NCBI GenBank assembly: GCA_964445115.1
Contig: CAYUJU010000007.1
Coordinates: 13,228-77,227 of the forward strand
DNA length: 64,000 nt
From: CAIJXJ01 sp964445115
Lineage (GTDB): Bacteria > Pseudomonadota > Gammaproteobacteria > Burkholderiales > Methylophilaceae
Direction of reading: 5' to 3'
A model generated the notes under the pieces. The model worked only from the letters and a program-made list of their open reading frames with translations, searched no databases and had not been told where the DNA came from. Position numbers and translations under genes: made by a program. How positions within the stretch are numbered: position 1 is the stretch's first letter; each line of letters begins with the position of its first letter. Below, in pieces: positions 29,238-37,885 of this stretch.

Positions 29238-32200
29238 CAATACGGGGTTTCTGCCGAAGCGGTGGTGACTGGCTTTGCATGCCCGGCGCCATGCATGACC
29301 GCCATGTACGTACCGCCACCAAGACCATTCCATTGGCATCCGGCCTCTTTCAGCCGCTTTTCCAGCGCCTTGATATTGGCTTTATCCCGCAGGGAGGAAA
29401 CCAGTAGCCGCGTGACCGCCCCGGCCTGCGCGAGTATCCCTTGCAAGGCGATGTCGAACGTCTGGGCCGGCAGCGCGCCATTGAGGTAGATGGCATCCAC
29501 ACCTTGCAGGGGCTCCCACCCGGCTTGCTCCTGAACTCGCAAACGGCCGTTGGCTGTGCCTTGCAGGTCGGCAAGCGCCGCTTTCCGGTGTGCACAGAAC
29601 AAGCTTGTGTCGGGGAACAGCGTGTAGTGGGCACCGCTGTAATTCAGCGCCAGCAAGGCGGCATGGCCGGTATCAAACCCGATGTCAGCCACATGGCGTG
29701 ATTCCCCCACCAGTGCGAGGAACTGCTCGCGCAACTGGCCTTGCCTGGGGTCCGGGAGTGCGTATCGGAAGTGCTGCTCGCCCTTGAGATAAAGTGGATT
29801 GTCGTGGGCAGGCACGACCTCGGCGGCGGCGAGCCGGGCATTGTATTCACGCAACTGCAGCAGGAAAGGCGCATGCCAGCGCTCGCAGGCGGCATCATAC
29901 GGCTGCTCGAACTGATGATCGCCGACACCGGCAAAGGCTCGGCGCATGGATTCATCGCTACGGCGCACCTGGCCCTTGTGGCCTTTATCCTTGGTGGTGC
30001 CCCACTGGAACAAGGTGTTCTCACGGCAATTCAGGGGCATGGAAAGCACTTGCGCGCCCTGCTCCCACCGGACGAAATCGAAGCTGAGTTGATCGCGCTT
30101 GGAGTGCGCCGAGAGAATTTCCCACCAGCGCGCGTTGAACTTGCGGGTGGCGACATCGCGGTGGTTGCGCACCAGAAACATGGTGGCGTGCAGGCCGAAG
30201 CCCCGAGGGAATCCGAGCGACTGGTAATAGCGCACCTGGCGCATGACCGGCGCCGTGGCATCCTTGGCAGTCTTGAGAATTTGCACCGATTCGTCGTAGA
30301 TGCAACCGCGGAACTGATGGCGGCACAGCGCGATCGGGGCGTGCGACAGGATGCGCCGGATGTTGTCGGCGGTGACGTGCAGCGCCGTGACGTTGCCGTC
30401 CATCCAGACGGCGGCATCATATTCCGGCAGGAACAGGTGCGAGAGCACCTTGACCCGACGCGCATCGACTTGCGGATCATCGAACGTACGCGGCAACAAC
30501 CGCACTTGCCACGGTGCCGGCGGCTCCCCTTCAAACTGGTCGGTAAACAGAAGGTAGTCGATGGCTGGATCAGGGTTTTCGACCCTGGGCGGGTCGTCGT
30601 AGCCGCCAAAAATGGCGGTGAAGACGGCGACCTTGCGGAGTTGTGCCGCCGCTTGTGCCTGCACAGGTGGGAATTTTCCACGGTAGCGTTCGAGCATGGC
30701 CGGCGCTGTCCAATCCGCCACGCCAAAGAGTCTTGCCGCTTCGCGGGGATCAAACAGGGGCGATGGCTGAACCGCCACATTGCCGCCCTGCGCCATGAAA
30801 TGCGCTTCCGCTTCTTGCGCACTGGATAAGGTGGGATGTTGCGCTTGATACCAGGCGGCATCGAACCAGGGGCTATCCCCAAGGCTACCCTGCTCGCACG
30901 CGGCAGGCTGCGGTGCCGTGGCAGCACCAGCCGCTACGGGGCTGGCTTCAAACACCTCTCCCCAGGCTTTGGCAATTGCCTCCACCGTAAAAAACGCCTG
31001 AATATCATCCTGCCCTTGCTGGATCCGCTTGAGAACCTCTTGCGGGTTATCCAGCGCCCATTGCAGCCCCTCGATCAGGTTTTCGCCGATCCAGGCACTG
31101 TCGGCAAAAGGCTGATAGGCCGGCAGCGGCCCGGCGACGACCATACGGCCCGCCCGCAGGGGTTCCAGCAGGCGGTTGGGGCTTTTGGCAACCTTGTACT
31201 GGCTGGCCAGCACCGGGATCACGACGATATCGCAATCGGCAATGGCTTCACGCGTGGCTTCGACGCTCCATGGCGTATAGGTGACGGAAAGCCCGTCGGG
31301 CACGAGTTTATCCAGGTCGACCTTGCCGTTGGGCAGCAGGGTCACCACGTTAAGCGCCAAAGGCTGGCGCTTTGCCAGTTGTGCCAAATGGGGCAGAAGC
31401 GGTTTGAGCGTATCCAGATTGACGGCGTGCCCGAACCACAGCAGCTTGAGCGTGCCTGCGGGGGCAAATTTCGGCTCGCCGCGCGGCATCTCGACCGGGT
31501 CGGAAATCACGGCATCGACGCGATACCCGTGCTTCTTGATGGCATGCGCCATGCCATCGGTGGCGGCCACGACCTGATCGGCCATGCGTAACAACGAATG
31601 TTGCAAGGGGCCGCGCTTGGGGTGGTCGAGGAAGTTGTCGCAGAAATCCGCGATCAACCGTGCGCCACGCGTCTTGGCATCCTGCGCGAGGCGCAGCGCC
31701 TGGTCGCCGAATACCTTGGAGATGATCACGGTATCGCCCATTTTGGGCACTGCACCGCCCCACCCGCCCATCACCTGGGAGAGTTCCTCGTTGACGATCT
31801 CGCTGTGCCAGCCCTGCGCCTGCAAGGCTTCGGACGGCGCAATCACGCGGTAGCGCGCACTGGCGAGCGGCGAGGTCTGCCGCCCGCCCTCTTGCTTGAT
31901 GGCACCTGCGGTGACCCAGATCAGGCGCTTCGAGTCGGCGGCCGGCTTCTGCGCGTGGATGGTGTCGTGTTCTGATGCGGTCTCCCGGAGACCATATACC
32001 TGCTGCAACTCGTTGCTGAGCGCAAACATGGCCGGGGCCCAGTCACCATCGCGGTCCTGCCGGTAGACACGGCTTTCGGTGAACCACATTGATCCGGTAC
32101 CTTCGACGCCCCAGCGCCAGTCACCGCCGGGGTTCTGCACCATCACCAGCGAACCTTTACCCAGGCTTGCCCGCAAATGCATGTTGGTGTTGGATACGCC

Positions 32201-34819
32201 GACGTTTTCATCCAGCAGCGAAAGCAGGGCCAGCAGGTCTTCCAGATCGTCCGTCAGCGAGGCGGCATCGTGCACAGGCGCGCCGATTTTTTTCTGGAAC
32301 ACCTGCATTTCGTCGGCCAGAACATTACGCTGCAGGGATATCCAGGTAGCCCGGACGGGCGACAGCGCTTCGGCAAACTGGTCGACATCCACGGCCTTGG
32401 CCAGTTTGCCGAACATATTGCCTGCCCCTTGCACGCCCACCCCGGCCTTCCAGGTCAGGCCGATGTAAGGGCCCTCCCCCAGCGATTGCAGCCAGGCCTT
32501 CCATTTATCGACCAGATCGGCACGCGGCGTGAGCGGCAACGGCGGGGCGATTTCAGGCGCGTCCAGTTGCTCCACGGCCACCGGCAGGTCGTTGACGATG
32601 AAACTGAGGTCATACGCGCTGGCGTCAGGCGGCGGCGCGTTATCGGGGTACACCTTGTGCAGGTAACCCATGCGCTCCAGCACGGGGACCAGTTTCTTGC
32701 CGGCCCAGTAATCGACTTCGATGCCCGCGGCAGTCAGCCAGGGTAGATAGCGCAGATAGGTCAGCTCGTCGCCCAGGCCCATGTCGCGCTTGATCAGCAC
32801 ACGGCTGCCCTTGTGCTCCGGACGGAGCACCGGGCAACACCAGTCGTTGAGCAGTTCGGGGCGCTGCGCCACCTTGCGCGCGGTGCTCTCGCGGAAACCG
32901 GCACGCGCATCGCCCAGTTTCAGCCGGGCAAGCCCGGAATATTCCTGCGCGTCGAGCCGATTGGGGTTGGTCTTGATGCATTCCTGATAATCGGCGATGG
33001 CTTCAGGCAAGTGGTTAAGCTTGAGATGGATCGCCGCACGGCCATACAGCACGCTGGAACGGTGCATGAGCGCATGATCCTGCAATGCCCCATTGGCAAT
33101 TTCGAGCGCCTGCTGCGCCTGCTCGTTGGCGGTCAGGCAACGGATAAAATCACCGACGATACGCCCGTCGTGCGGGTCGAGGTTCACCGCCTGCTGCAGC
33201 ACACTGGCCGCAAGCTCCAGTTTGAGGTCGCGCATCGCCGACCACCCCAGCAGATGATAGGCAGGTGCATATTTAGGGTTTTGCGCCAGGACTTGCTGCG
33301 CTATCTGGATCGCTGCCGGAATGTCGTTTCGAGAGACGGCATCCCAACCGGTCAGCAACAGCGGCAGCAACGGGTCTTCGTTCACCACCGCGTTCACGGC
33401 GGTTTTCGCGGGGTTCGCAGGCTTAGCCGGGGCGGCAACCTTGCTGCCGAACTTGCGTTGCAGAGTCTGCCCGATGTCGCGGAACACGCCGGACAGGTCG
33501 CCATCGAGCGTCTGCCGGTAGCAGGTGGCCCCGGGATACCAGGGGGCGTTGCCCTCCGCGGCCCAGCGCCAGTCCTCGTAGGGGCGGTTTACCACGATCT
33601 GGCTGGGTTTTCCCAGCGCTTCGCGCAGGTGATGGTTGGTGTTGGGAACCGCGACGTATTCATCGACGATTTCCAGCAGGGCCAGCATTTCAGGCAGGTT
33701 GTTGTTGAGGCGGGAAAGGTCCAGACACTTGCGCCCGAGACCTGCCTCGAATGCGGCGGCCTCTTTGGGGTCCGGCACGCGCTGGATGCTGACGACGGTG
33801 GCGGGAACGCCGGCCAAGGTCTCCCCCAGTTTACGGGCATCGATGTAGCGGTCGCCCATGCGGACGCCGGCGCGCAGCTTCTTGCCTTGCACCCCGCCAC
33901 GCCAGGTAACGGCAACGTAGGGGCCGGGGCCGAATTTTTCCAGCAACTTGCGGATTTTCAGGATCAGCTTTTCTTCGGGCTGGAAGCGCAGCGGCGGCAT
34001 TTGCGCCGGCAAACCCAGTTGGGAAGCCGCCAGCGGCAAATCGCCGATGTTGATCCAGAAGCCGTCGTTCGGGCACTCGAACCCCAGCGTCACGCTCGCG
34101 AAGAGACCGGTGTCCTGCAACAGCTTCTGGGTGCGGATATGCGACTGCACGTGCAAGCGCCAGCCGCGTTTTGCCAGTTCGGCGGCATGGCAAAGGAAGA
34201 ATATCGTATCGCCCGGCCCCTGCTCGTTCCTGAGCCACAGATCCCCCGGCTCGGCGAACTGAAGGGTCGGACAGCGGCTGCCCTCGGGCAGGTTCTGGCT
34301 ACGGCAGGTAAACGCCAGGAACCCTGGCACGTAACGGCCGCGTATCAAATCGCAGAACGCCAGCGTGCCTTCCCATGCCAGCAGATTCGGTTTCATCGCG
34401 ATCGCCCGGGTGGCCGAAGCCGCAGCCTCATCGTAGGATTCCAGCGCCACCTGCACGGCGGCCAGCATGCCAAGCGACTCGGAGGTTTCACCGAACATCC
34501 GGATCGCATCCTGGATGGGGGCCAGCGCAGCCTGCGGATGACCGGCAGTCATCAGGGCCTCGGCCATGTCGCGCAGGCGACGCTCGCTCACGCCGCCCTC
34601 AAGGGCCTTCTGCAGCAAGGGCAAGGCCAGATCAGGACGCTCGTCGCGGCTGGCGATCAGCCCCAGCACATGCGCTACCTCGGGAGAATCCGGCGCCATC
34701 GCGGAAGCCGCGCGCGCATGTTCCATGGCGCCGGTCAGATCGTACTTGCGAAGACTAGCCCACGCCTTGGCAAGATGCTCGTCGAGCAGGCCATCCACGC
34801 TGTGCATGACGGAACTCAT
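29237..34819 (-). CDS. Giant multi-module TPR/glycosyltransferase protein (1860 aa)
   Basis: This 1860-residue cytoplasmic protein joins at least five modules. Residues 1-150 are TPR-like and 180-455 are a GT-B-type domain with NTNHHLREALG and DWRW. Residues 485-945 repeat the same plan, with NTNMHLRASLG and DWRWGVEG. Residues 965-1290 resemble a GT4-type domain ending in SPNRLLEPLRAGRMVV. A WFDAAWYQAQHP motif lies at 1318-1329. Residues 1395-1660 match a TOD1/MUCI70-like (DUF616) domain with VFTAIFGGYDDP and AAVWMDGNVTAL. Residues 1700-1845 look like a degenerate class I methyltransferase fold. The ATG at 34819 overlaps the prepilin peptidase stop. I infer a glycan assembly enzyme; substrates are unknown. 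Confidence 0.8.
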   Translation of the reverse strand: MSSVMHSVDGLLDEHLAKAWASLRKYDLTGAMEHARAASAMAPDSPEVAHVLGLIASRDERPDLALPLLQKALEGGVSERRLRDMAEALMTAGHPQAALAPIQDAIRMFGETSESLGMLAAVQVALESYDEAAASATRAIAMKPNLLAWEGTLAFCDLIRGRYVPGFLAFTCRSQNLPEGSRCPTLQFAEPGDLWLRNEQGPGDTIFFLCHAAELAKRGWRLHVQSHIRTQKLLQDTGLFASVTLGFECPNDGFWINIGDLPLAASQLGLPAQMPPLRFQPEEKLILKIRKLLEKFGPGPYVAVTWRGGVQGKKLRAGVRMGDRYIDARKLGETLAGVPATVVSIQRVPDPKEAAAFEAGLGRKCLDLSRLNNNLPEMLALLEIVDEYVAVPNTNHHLREALGKPSQIVVNRPYEDWRWAAEGNAPWYPGATCYRQTLDGDLSGVFRDIGQTLQRKFGSKVAAPAKPANPAKTAVNAVVNEDPLLPLLLTGWDAVSRNDIPAAIQIAQQVLAQNPKYAPAYHLLGWSAMRDLKLELAASVLQQAVNLDPHDGRIVGDFIRCLTANEQAQQALEIANGALQDHALMHRSSVLYGRAAIHLKLNHLPEAIADYQECIKTNPNRLDAQEYSGLARLKLGDARAGFRESTARKVAQRPELLNDWCCPVLRPEHKGSRVLIKRDMGLGDELTYLRYLPWLTAAGIEVDYWAGKKLVPVLERMGYLHKVYPDNAPPPDASAYDLSFIVNDLPVAVEQLDAPEIAPPLPLTPRADLVDKWKAWLQSLGEGPYIGLTWKAGVGVQGAGNMFGKLAKAVDVDQFAEALSPVRATWISLQRNVLADEMQVFQKKIGAPVHDAASLTDDLEDLLALLSLLDENVGVSNTNMHLRASLGKGSLVMVQNPGGDWRWGVEGTGSMWFTESRVYRQDRDGDWAPAMFALSNELQQVYGLRETASEHDTIHAQKPAADSKRLIWVTAGAIKQEGGRQTSPLASARYRVIAPSEALQAQGWHSEIVNEELSQVMGGWGGAVPKMGDTVIISKVFGDQALRLAQDAKTRGARLIADFCDNFLDHPKRGPLQHSLLRMADQVVAATDGMAHAIKKHGYRVDAVISDPVEMPRGEPKFAPAGTLKLLWFGHAVNLDTLKPLLPHLAQLAKRQPLALNVVTLLPNGKVDLDKLVPDGLSVTYTPWSVEATREAIADCDIVVIPVLASQYKVAKSPNRLLEPLRAGRMVVAGPLPAYQPFADSAWIGENLIEGLQWALDNPQEVLKRIQQGQDDIQAFFTVEAIAKAWGEVFEASPVAAGAATAPQPAACEQGSLGDSPWFDAAWYQAQHPTLSSAQEAEAHFMAQGGNVAVQPSPLFDPREAARLFGVADWTAPAMLERYRGKFPPVQAQAAAQLRKVAVFTAIFGGYDDPPRVENPDPAIDYLLFTDQFEGEPPAPWQVRLLPRTFDDPQVDARRVKVLSHLFLPEYDAAVWMDGNVTALHVTADNIRRILSHAPIALCRHQFRGCIYDESVQILKTAKDATAPVMRQVRYYQSLGFPRGFGLHATMFLVRNHRDVATRKFNARWWEILSAHSKRDQLSFDFVRWEQGAQVLSMPLNCRENTLFQWGTTKDKGHKGQVRRSDESMRRAFAGVGDHQFEQPYDAACERWHAPFLLQLREYNARLAAAEVVPAHDNPLYLKGEQHFRYALPDPRQGQLREQFLALVGESRHVADIGFDTGHAALLALNYSGAHYTLFPDTSLFCAHRKAALADLQGTANGRLRVQEQAGWEPLQGVDAIYLNGALPAQTFDIALQGILAQAGAVTRLLVSSLRDKANIKALEKRLKEAGCQWNGLGGGTYMAVMHGAGHAKPVTTASAETPY

Positions 34820-35400
34820 GCGCCGGTGCCCGTGATTTTTCCGAGATGGATATACAACTGCCACACGGCAACGCTGATCGCCCCGACGGCCAGCGCGACC
34901 CCATACGGCATGGCGATGGCATTTTCAGACCGCAGGTTCCAGCTCATTTCCTTGCCGCCGGAAAGCCACACGGACTGTGCCATGAATTTCATGTTGTACC
35001 ACATGTGGCCCAGCCCGCCGTGCTTCCAGGCGAGGATCAGCGCCCAGACGCCCCCGACCAGCGCCCCATTCAGCAAGGCCAGAATCACGCCCTTAGGGCC
35101 GAGAAACAGGCCGTAGACCATCATCAGTTTGACATCGCCGGCACCCACCTGCTTGTAGCGATACGGCACATACAGGAACACCCCGCCCAGCAAGATGCCC
35201 ATGATGGCGAACAGGAAACCCAAGGCTACCTGCCCCAAGGGGAGAAACACGGCCATGACCACAAACACCGACAACGCGTACACCACGCCCCACAGCAGAT
35301 AGGTGTTGGGGATACGCCGGGTCCGTAGATCCTGCCAGGCCACCAGCAAGGACAACAGGATCACCCCCGCCAGCAACGCCACCACAAACCATTCAAACAT
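34816..35400 (-). CDS. Prepilin peptidase, CpaA/TadV type (A24)
   Basis: This 194-residue membrane aspartyl peptidase should process the Flp pilins and the TadE-like protein. Both catalytic aspartates are visible, in WQDLRTRRIPN (near residue 23) and in the GAGDVKLMM motif (near residue 93). About six membrane helices are present, plus a C-terminal extension of about 60 residues beyond the usual short CpaA form. It is the first gene of the glycan operon: its stop overlaps the start of the giant glycosyltransferase gene. Confidence 0.9.
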   Translation of the reverse strand: MFEWFVVALLAGVILLSLLVAWQDLRTRRIPNTYLLWGVVYALSVFVVMAVFLPLGQVALGFLFAIMGILLGGVFLYVPYRYKQVGAGDVKLMMVYGLFLGPKGVILALLNGALVGGVWALILAWKHGGLGHMWYNMKFMAQSVWLSGGKEMSWNLRSENAIAMPYGVALAVGAISVAVWQLYIHLGKITGTGA

Positions 35401-35560
35401 GCTTTACCAACCTGTTCTCACCAAGATCAAAATTAGTGAACCGTTGGCAAGATTTATGCCACAACCACCACTGCTCATACCCCATTGATTCATATTGTTT
35501 TATTCGAAAAATCACCAACCCTGCGGCACCTGCGGATAGGTTGTTTACAACCACAATAAC

Positions 35561-35608
35561 CATCGCTTGCCATAATTGGCTGTTAAGAACCAATTATGGC
35601 AAGCGATG
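35561..35608. repeat. Perfect 19-bp inverted repeat with 10-nt loop
   Basis: Arms at 35561-35579 and 35590-35608 are exact complements (beginning CATCGCTTGCC). A smaller palindrome, GGTTGTTTACAACC, lies at 35539-35552. The 371-bp gap 35401-35771 is upstream of the prepilin peptidase operon and downstream of pilin gene 1, which already has its own terminator. The hairpin has no T-run on either side, so it is more likely a dispersed element, protein site or leader structure than a terminator. Confidence 0.7.
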
Positions 35609-35691
35609 CGTGCGCCCGCACACCGACAAATCCCGCTCTGTCGCCACACGACAGATCGACTCACCACATGACGGGCCGACTGTTCACGCGC

Positions 35692-35730
35692 ACAAAAACA
35701 AAATGCCACCCCCTTGCGGGAGTGGCATTT
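35692..35730 (-). terminator. Rho-independent terminator of pilin gene 1
   Basis: Arms AAATGCCAC and GTGGCATTT (35701-35709, 35722-35730) flank a C/G-rich loop and are followed on the minus strand by TTTTGTTTTTG. It lies 41 bp past the stop. An identical terminator follows pilin gene 2, so it was duplicated with the gene. Confidence 0.85.
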
Positions 35731-35771
35731 CGAATACCCGAAGCCGCAACCGAAGTTGCAGCTAACTGATA

Positions 35772-36107
35772 TTAGTCGTCACCCAGAACGTTGGCTTCGC
35801 CGCCCAGGGTGGTGTTCATGTTGCCGCTAGCCAGGTATTCGGTGGTGTCGAACACAGCACCGTCAGCACTAGTGGTCATTTGCACCAGGCCATCGGAGTC
35901 CAGACGAACGATATTCTGAGAACCTTCTTCGCCAGTTTCACCGCCCGGCAGGTGGTTGGCCATCCATGCGTACAGGTCAGCAGTCTTGTCACCCAGTTGC
36001 ACCACAGCGATGTAGGACACTGCAGCAACAGCACCCAGGGTCACGCCGTATTCGACCATGGACTGGCCTTCTTCGTCTTGCAGGAAGCTCTTAACGTTTT
36101 CGATCAT
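35772..36107 (-). CDS. flp: Flp/Fap type IVb pilin, copy 1
   Basis: This 111-residue prepilin has a short leader, then DEEGQSMVEYGVTLG (residues 10-24) with processing expected after the glycine, and a hydrophobic helix (about 20-40). It is the major structural subunit candidate of the Tad pilus. Classical Flp pilins are 50-70 residues; this one has a 65-residue C-terminal extension rich in Thr, Ser, Asp and Asn (TTSADG, NMNTTLGG), which could be glycosylated. GAGGAG lies 7 bp before the ATG at 36107. Copy 2 lies 788 bp upstream and is nearly identical. Confidence 0.9.
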   Translation of the reverse strand: MIENVKSFLQDEEGQSMVEYGVTLGAVAAVSYIAVVQLGDKTADLYAWMANHLPGGETGEEGSQNIVRLDSDGLVQMTTSADGAVFDTTEYLASGNMNTTLGGEANVLGDD

Positions 36108-36310
36108 AGTGATACTCCTCACACATAGTGTTTTGATATTCCCCCAAACAAAATTGACTGACCTATGTTCTGGCGGGGGAGTTACCAGAGCGGTCGTGCG
36201 TCACGCCTGACTGATGGCTTGTGGCCACCAAAAACCGGGGAGGATCAGGCGATCCCGACACACGACCGGCCTAGGCTCCGGCACTCACCCCATGTGTGCA
36301 GGGTATATAT

Positions 36311-36327
36311 AGCAACGGGTGTGCCAA
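36311..36327 (-). promoter_or_regulatory. Sigma-54 promoter of pilin gene 1
   Basis: On the minus strand the sequence reads TTGGCAC-ACCCG-TTGCT. This matches the -24/-12 consensus of RpoN promoters with the exact 10-bp spacing between the GG and GC dinucleotides. Transcription would start near 36300, leaving a leader of about 190 nt before the pilin start. The duplicated pilin gene 2 has no equivalent in its upstream region. Confidence 0.78.
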
Positions 36328-36405
36328 CTCGCAAATTTGGCGTATTTTCCATTGTTTTATATGAGTTTTTCACTATACATTCCGCCCTTTTACCGCCGCC
36401 ATGCC

Positions 36406-36464
36406 GGGTTTGATTGGTTGTTGTAAATAACCACACTGGCTATTTACAACAACCAATCAAACCC
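36406..36464. repeat. Perfect 24-bp inverted repeat with 11-nt loop
   Basis: Arms at 36406-36429 and 36441-36464 are exact complements and contain the GGTTGTTGTAAATA core. Pairing can extend outward past a small bulge through GCCATG/CATGGC. It lies in the 452-bp gap 36108-36559 between the pilin genes, upstream of the sigma-54 promoter of copy 1. No T-run follows, so a terminator is unlikely. An activator site, a recombination element or a REP-like repeat is possible. Confidence 0.75.
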
Positions 36465-36480
36465 CATGGCAGGCCATTTC

Positions 36481-36517
36481 AAAAACAAAATGCCACCCCC
36501 TTGCGGGAGTGGCATTT
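36481..36517 (-). terminator. Rho-independent terminator of pilin gene 2
   Basis: The same AAATGCCAC/GTGGCATTT hairpin and T-rich tail as after pilin gene 1 occur here, 43 bp past the stop. The match extends through the flanking bases, which shows that gene and terminator were duplicated as one unit. Confidence 0.85.
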
Positions 36518-36559
36518 CGAATACCCGAAGCTACAACCGAAGTTGCAGCTAACTGAATA

Positions 36560-36895
36560 TTAGTCGTCACCCAGAACGTTGGCTTCGCCGCCCAGGGTAG
36601 TGTTCATGTTGCCGCTAGCCAGGTATTCGGTGGTGTCGAACACAGCACCGTCAGCACTAGTGGTCATTTGCACCAGGCCGTCGGCATCCAGACGGACGAT
36701 CTGCTGGGAACCTTCTTCGCCAGTTTCGCCGCCAGGCAGGTGGTTAGCCATCCAGCCATACAGGTCGGCAGTCTTGTCACCCAGTTGCACCACAGCGATG
36801 TAGGACACTGCAGCCACAGCACCCAGGGTCACGCCGTATTCGACCATGGACTGGCCTTCTTCGTCCTGCAGGAAGTTCTTCACGCTCTTGATCAT
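36560..36895 (-). CDS. flp: Flp/Fap type IVb pilin, copy 2
   Basis: This 111-residue prepilin is almost identical to copy 1. The same DEEGQSMVEYG processing site and helix are present and the C-terminal extension differs at only a few residues; the leader reads MIKSVKNF instead of MIENVKSF. GGAG precedes the ATG at 36895. The 348-bp region upstream (36896-37243) contains no gene. It shares a short GCACTCACCCC block with the upstream region of copy 1 but lacks the sigma-54 site, so the two copies are probably expressed differently. Confidence 0.9.
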   Translation of the reverse strand: MIKSVKNFLQDEEGQSMVEYGVTLGAVAAVSYIAVVQLGDKTADLYGWMANHLPGGETGEEGSQQIVRLDADGLVQMTTSADGAVFDTTEYLASGNMNTTLGGEANVLGDD

Positions 36896-37243
36896 GTCTG
36901 TCTCCATCCAAAATTTCCGGTCAACCGATTGCGGTGAGCCGAATCATTAAATTGTCAGCCCGATTACTCGAACCGCTTTCCATGGGGAGGAGATGGCTCC
37001 CGACACGCGGCCACCTGACTGATGGCACTCACCCCGTTGCGTGTAAGGCTATTACACCAGCGACGCGGGATGGGCTGAATGGACAGAATCCACCGTGATG
37101 ATCAGGATGTTTTCCCGCTCTTTTCGGGAACTTCGGAGGTGAACATCCGGCAGGCCATGGAACGGCGCATGCGGTTACTCGTAGCCTGTTTCAGCGTGCG
37201 CAGGCCTTCGGCGCGACGCATGGGGCCTGCGGCAACAGGCTCG

Positions 37244-37885
37244 TTAATCCAGGCGAGCGGCATCAATCACCCCGGCCCGGACGGCCAGCCTGACCAGTTG
37301 CGCAGTGTTCTGCACCCCCAACTTTTCGCGGATGCGGCCCTGCACGTTGATGATGGATTTGTAGTCGAGACACAGGCTGCCGGCAATTTCGGCGGGGGCT
37401 TCACCTTCGGCTAGGCGGACGAACACTTCGAACTCCCGCGGGGTCAGGCCCAGCAGCGTTCGGTCCCCCGTCACACGACTGACGGCCACCCGTTGGGCGA
37501 TGTCGTCACCGAGATATTTACGGCCTCGCGCAATCGCGCGGATGGCGTCGAGCAGCCTTTCCGGCGGGCTGGACTTGGACAGGTAGCCGCTCGCCCCGGC
37601 CTCTAGCGCCCGTGCCGGGAACACGGCGTCGTCGTGCATGGTGAAGATCAGCACGCGCGCGCGCGCATCCCTGGCCCGCAGGCGACGCAGCGCCTCCAGT
37701 CCGCCGATGCCGGGCATGGAAAGATCCATGACGACGAGGTCGGGCTTGAGTTCGGCGTATAGCTGGCAGGCCTCTTCGCCGCTGGAGGCTTCGGCCAGCA
37801 CCTGGAGATTCGGCACCGATTGCAGCAGGTGGCGGTACCCTGCCCTGACCACGGCATGGTCATCGACCAGCAAGAGACGGATCAC
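37244..37885 (-). CDS. NarL/FixJ-family response regulator
   Basis: This 213-residue regulator has a receiver domain (1-120, phosphoacceptor Asp54 in VVMDLSMPG) and a LuxR-type helix-turn-helix (about 145-205, LTPREFEVFVRLAEG). It overlaps its kinase gene by 4 bp. It is a close paralogue of the regulator encoded at 54134-54775, with the same RDARAR-type receiver end and output plan. The pilin genes lie downstream in the same orientation, but a link to them is not shown. Confidence 0.92.
   Translation of the reverse strand: MIRLLLVDDHAVVRAGYRHLLQSVPNLQVLAEASSGEEACQLYAELKPDLVVMDLSMPGIGGLEALRRLRARDARARVLIFTMHDDAVFPARALEAGASGYLSKSSPPERLLDAIRAIARGRKYLGDDIAQRVAVSRVTGDRTLLGLTPREFEVFVRLAEGEAPAEIAGSLCLDYKSIINVQGRIREKLGVQNTAQLVRLAVRAGVIDAARLD

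Noticed and set aside
36237..36260. GGGGAGGA...TCCCGAC upstream of pilin 1 as a member of the XoxF operator family
   Set aside because: The half-site resembles the palindromes, but the arms are much further apart and no -10 lies at the 54-bp distance.
36995..37047. Possible sigma-54 promoter upstream of pilin copy 2
   Set aside because: On the plus strand TGGCAC and TTGC occur but with the wrong spacing and facing the wrong way. On the minus strand no TGGCAC-N5-TTGC is present.
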